Origin: Bacteroidaceae bacterium
GTDB taxonomy: Bacteria; Bacteroidota; Bacteroidia; Bacteroidales; Bacteroidaceae
DNA length: 45,950 nucleotides
NCBI GenBank assembly: GCA_017429525.1
Contig: JAFROT010000044.1
Coordinates: 1-45,950 of the forward strand
Direction: 5' to 3'
Positions within the stretch are counted from its first letter, which is position 1. Each line of letters opens with the position of its first letter. The position numbers were made by a program, and so were the translations under genes. The notes under the pieces are model-generated. The model was given only the letters and a program-made list of their open reading frames with translations. It did not search any database and was not told where the DNA came from. This document shows positions 43,571-45,950 of this stretch, one piece after another.

Positions 43571-45538
43571 ATGAACAAGAAAACCATCATCACCATCCTG
43601 CTCGCCCTCGTCGCTATGGCGGGGCGAGCACAAGTGAAATCTGGTCTTGACCTCTGTCTGAGGGATGAGGCGACGGGCGAATGGCTTATCGGGCTGTTCG
43701 ATGATTATGCCATCTATGACTGTGATTATTGGGACTATGCGGAAGCTGAGAAAGATCACGTTGTGCTGACTAAGGATGGGCTGCGGAAGGAGATACGGCT
43801 GAAGAAGAATACGATTACCATTGACGGCAGGAAACATAAGACTTCGGTGCTGACCGCAAGGAGTCTGCCAGATTACCCATCCAAGGATGAAACAGCATGG
43901 CCAAGCGGCATACCAGCAGAGGAGGATAGTGTCACACTGCGTGTCTGTGTGAACACATACAGAGAGAAGGCTGAATTTGTGACATTCATTAACCGAATGT
44001 TCAATGATAAACAAGTCAAGGAACTCACATCGGTGGATGCTCTTGGCCGCTTCGAGGTTAGGATGCCTGTGGTGGGACCTGCGGTGATGGGCATCTTCAG
44101 CGACTCCCAACATCCGTTGGAGCACACCTTATGGAGATTGTTGGCAGTAGAGGGAGGCGACACGCTGTTGCTTTACATGGATGATAAGAATGACCGCACC
44201 TACGTGATGGGCGGCAAATTTGCCCGATTCAACAATGAACTGATTGGCTGTGATTTCCAACCGGACTTCGTGAGGACCGACGAACAGACCATTGACAGCA
44301 CCATCGTGCAACAGCGGCATTATATGGAGGCGTGCCATGAGAGGATGGATTCTTTGTATGCTTCCCGCCCCAATCTCTCCCGCCGTTTCCGAACCTATTA
44401 TCAAGATTACATACAGTATCAGTTTGCCTATCCGATGCTCCTGAAATGCTGCTGGCCGTCCGCAGGTGAGAGCCAAAACCAACTCCTGCAGAAAACAGAG
44501 GCCGAACTGAACCCATTGAAGTGGACACGCTCGGAACTGCCTTTGATGTGCCGCTATGGTTTTGGGACAATTATCAAATATTATGTCTCTGCACTAACAG
44601 ACATCCGCCAAACAAGCCTGACCGATCCCTCCGATTTCATTATGCAGCTCTACCAAGACGGTAAGGTGCAATTGAGCGATGACGAACTGCAGAAAGTAAA
44701 GAGTTTCCAGACGTTGCGCGCCAATTATAACGGGGATGTTGACCTGAACAATGCTTTTCAGTCGGACATTATCCCTATCTTAGGCAAGCCTCTCATCACA
44801 CAATATTGGGACTGGGAACAAAGCGAACGGAGTGTGCCAATCGAGGTAAGTGTCATCAATTCCCTCGATTTGGACGAGGCCACCCGCGAGATACTGAAAA
44901 CGCATACATTCATGAAGGATATCGACGGCAAGAGCCACGTAGCATCACCACGTGTGATGGAACTGGCTCATCAAGAAATTCATCATCCCCGACTTATCCA
45001 AGCTATAGACGACACCAATCAGCGTATTGCGGATTTCTTGGCTGAACAGCTAAGACAGCAAAAGGTAGCCCCAGAATCCGGAACACCCGCCTCACGTCGT
45101 GTCGCAGAGGAGGAACTAAAGGGTATCACAGATGGAAACCAACTCTTTGATCGTATCGTGGCGCCATTCCGCAACTACGTCGTTTATGTGGATGTCTGGG
45201 GTACATGGTGTGGTCCCTGCTGTGCTGAAATGGAGTATGTTCCCGACCTGAAGAAAAGACTGGTAGACAAGCCTGTGGTCTATCTCTATTTCTGTAACAA
45301 CAGTCCCGAAGATGCTTGGCGTACTTTCATCAGCCAGAAGCATCTTGACACTGACAACGCCGTCCACTATAACCTGCCCAAAGCACAGGAAAGTGCTATT
45401 GAGCAATACCTTGAAGTAAGTGGCTTTCCCACCTATCGGCTCGTAGATACTGCGGGGCGACTTATGCCTGGCGCTGCACCCCGACCTTCCAACCTTAGCG
45501 GTACGGTTTCTGCTATTGAGCAGTTGTTGAATCCCTGA
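43571..45538 (+). CDS. Secreted TlpA-like thioredoxin-domain protein, paralogue of 11867-14227
   Basis: A 655-aa exported protein. The signal peptide (MNKKTIITILLALVAMAGRA) shares 38 identical bases with that of the preceding gene. The C-terminal thioredoxin domain has GTWCGPCC near residue 543 and cis-Pro loop SGFPTYRLVDTAGRL. Blocks LFDDYAIYDCDYWDYA, ARSLPDYPSKDE, NNSPEDAW and VHYNLPKAQESAIEQYL match the protein at 11867-14227, which is longer at the N-terminus. The middle is helical with no named domain. The start at 43571 opens the signal peptide; the longer frame overlaps the preceding gene. It likely works with that protein in periplasmic redox chemistry. Confidence 0.87.
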   Translation: MNKKTIITILLALVAMAGRAQVKSGLDLCLRDEATGEWLIGLFDDYAIYDCDYWDYAEAEKDHVVLTKDGLRKEIRLKKNTITIDGRKHKTSVLTARSLPDYPSKDETAWPSGIPAEEDSVTLRVCVNTYREKAEFVTFINRMFNDKQVKELTSVDALGRFEVRMPVVGPAVMGIFSDSQHPLEHTLWRLLAVEGGDTLLLYMDDKNDRTYVMGGKFARFNNELIGCDFQPDFVRTDEQTIDSTIVQQRHYMEACHERMDSLYASRPNLSRRFRTYYQDYIQYQFAYPMLLKCCWPSAGESQNQLLQKTEAELNPLKWTRSELPLMCRYGFGTIIKYYVSALTDIRQTSLTDPSDFIMQLYQDGKVQLSDDELQKVKSFQTLRANYNGDVDLNNAFQSDIIPILGKPLITQYWDWEQSERSVPIEVSVINSLDLDEATREILKTHTFMKDIDGKSHVASPRVMELAHQEIHHPRLIQAIDDTNQRIADFLAEQLRQQKVAPESGTPASRRVAEEELKGITDGNQLFDRIVAPFRNYVVYVDVWGTWCGPCCAEMEYVPDLKKRLVDKPVVYLYFCNNSPEDAWRTFISQKHLDTDNAVHYNLPKAQESAIEQYLEVSGFPTYRLVDTAGRLMPGAAPRPSNLSGTVSAIEQLLNP

Positions 45539-45555
45539 AAATAAAGTATAAATAA

Positions 45556-45696
45556 GGCAATGATATAGCAGTTGACCCGCAAACTCCGCGGCACTCGAAT
45601 AACCACCGACCGAGAGCAGGTTTTCCCCTGCCTAAATTCCGACGCCCCTCTGGGGCTTACTTCTACGCTCATAGGGTCAACTCCTATATTATTGCC
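45556..45696. repeat. 141-bp unit with 23-bp terminal inverted repeats
   Basis: GGCAATGATATAGCAGTTGA at the left end (45556-45575, arm to 45578) and its complement at 45674-45696 match at 21 of 23 positions. Inside are hairpins GCAGG/CCTGC (about 45616-45631) and GCCCC/GGGGC (about 45643-45655). Confidence 0.85.
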
Positions 45697-45712
45697 CAAT
45701 TTTAAGGTAAAG

Positions 45713-45822
45713 CACGTCCATTCGCGCAGCCCTTCACGTCCGTTCGCATCACCCTTCACGTCCATTCGCAACGCCCTTCACGACCATTCGCATCGCCCCT
45801 CACGTCTGCTCGTGAAGGGCTG
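45713..45822. repeat. Five 22-bp tandem repeats
   Basis: The motif CACG(T/A)CC(A/G)TTCGC starts at 45713, 45735, 45757 and 45779, with a diverged fifth unit at 45801, exactly 22 bp apart. The last unit runs into CGTGAAGGGCTGC, which is the complement of GCAGCCCTTCACG in the array, so the array can fold back on itself. Confidence 0.88.
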
Positions 45823-45858
45823 CACATATAGACGCATCGCCCTGCGCGACTATATGTG

Positions 45859-45888
45859 TTCGTTATTCGGTCGCGACCGAATAACGAA
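45859..45888. repeat. Perfect 30-bp palindrome
   Basis: The half-site TTCGTTATTCGGTCG is followed with no spacer by its exact reverse complement. Such a site could bind a dimeric protein or form a cruciform. Confidence 0.9.
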
Positions 45889-45950
45889 GTCCTCTATATC
45901 AATTCACCGATTCCTCCAGCCAACTTGCTCTGCACGAGCAGGGCATTCTC

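Larger units (their letters stand above)
45539..45950. other. Non-coding, highly structured right end
   Basis: About 410 bp with no credible gene. It contains a 141-bp inverted-repeat unit (45556-45696), five 22-bp tandem repeats (45713-45822), a 9-bp inverted repeat CACATATAG/CTATATGTG (45823-45858), a perfect 30-bp palindrome (45859-45888) and a small hairpin GCTC/GAGC near the edge. Confidence 0.75.

Noticed and set aside
45556-45696. Integron attC site
   Set aside because: The inverted ends do not fit the GTTRRRY/RYYYAAC core sites and there is no integrase or cassette array.
45713-45822. 22-bp tandem repeats as a CRISPR array or iteron origin
   Set aside because: There are no spacers between units, so it is not CRISPR. 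No replication initiator gene or DnaA-box cluster is in view, so an origin cannot be supported.

Overview
The window looks like chromosome from a member of the Bacteroidales, most likely Prevotellaceae. Two kinds of sequence evidence support this. Many genes are preceded by the Bacteroidota promoter (-33 TTTG or TTG, 19-21 bp, -7 TAnnTTTG). The gene families are also typical: acyl-ACP thioesterase next to ilvN, GH97 glycosidase, TonB-type transducers with ECF sigma and short anti-sigma genes, TlpA/DUF4369 thioredoxins, and a DUF4488-like protein. I see no rRNA, tRNA, CRISPR array, prophage or intact insertion sequence.

Layout. 0-9 kb is mostly core genes: a VanX-type dipeptidase, acyl-ACP thioesterase, ilvN and mfd on the minus strand; then ilvB, a membrane-anchored winged-helix regulator and a small membrane protein on the plus strand. 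9-14 kb holds a PspC / PadR / large PspC-like operon and a TlpA-type thioredoxin protein. 14-20 kb holds a CAT-like acetyltransferase, an M28 peptidase, an AlkD-type DNA glycosylase, an unrecognised gene and a GH97 glycosidase. After about 1.2 kb of palindrome-rich non-coding DNA, 21-32 kb carries two paralogous ECF sigma / anti-sigma / outer-membrane transducer operons back to back and a third, divergent ECF operon. 32-36 kb has a DUF4488-like protein, superoxide dismutase, a degenerate aspartic-protease-like protein, thioredoxin and a truncated response regulator. 36-46 kb holds a fourth ECF sigma / anti-sigma / secreted protein operon and three TlpA-like secreted thioredoxin proteins.

The most unusual feature is the repeat content. 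At least five modular GC-rich palindromic elements share an architecture: 9-19 bp terminal inverted repeats, a hairpin of the type CCCCTCCCnnnnGGGAGGGG, a core, and the same hairpin inverted. Four are read in frame inside flexible parts of genes (PspC-like protein, two anti-sigma factors, response regulator) and one supplies a possible start codon to the AlkD gene. Hairpin loop sequences match between the two arms of an element but differ between elements. Elements that share a core are in the same orientation relative to their host genes. A paralogue in the same window lacks the insertion. Other intergenic-type repeats appear in the signal-peptide region of the M28 peptidase and the N-terminus of one transducer.

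A second unusual feature is a duplicated sigma-54-type promoter cassette: paired 16-bp palindromes 22 bp apart, upstream of TGGCAC-N5-(T/A)G(C/T). It occurs before a TlpA-like gene at 42 kb and again near 36 kb. A third is a dense cluster of hairpins, 22-bp tandem repeats and a perfect 30-bp palindrome at the right end.
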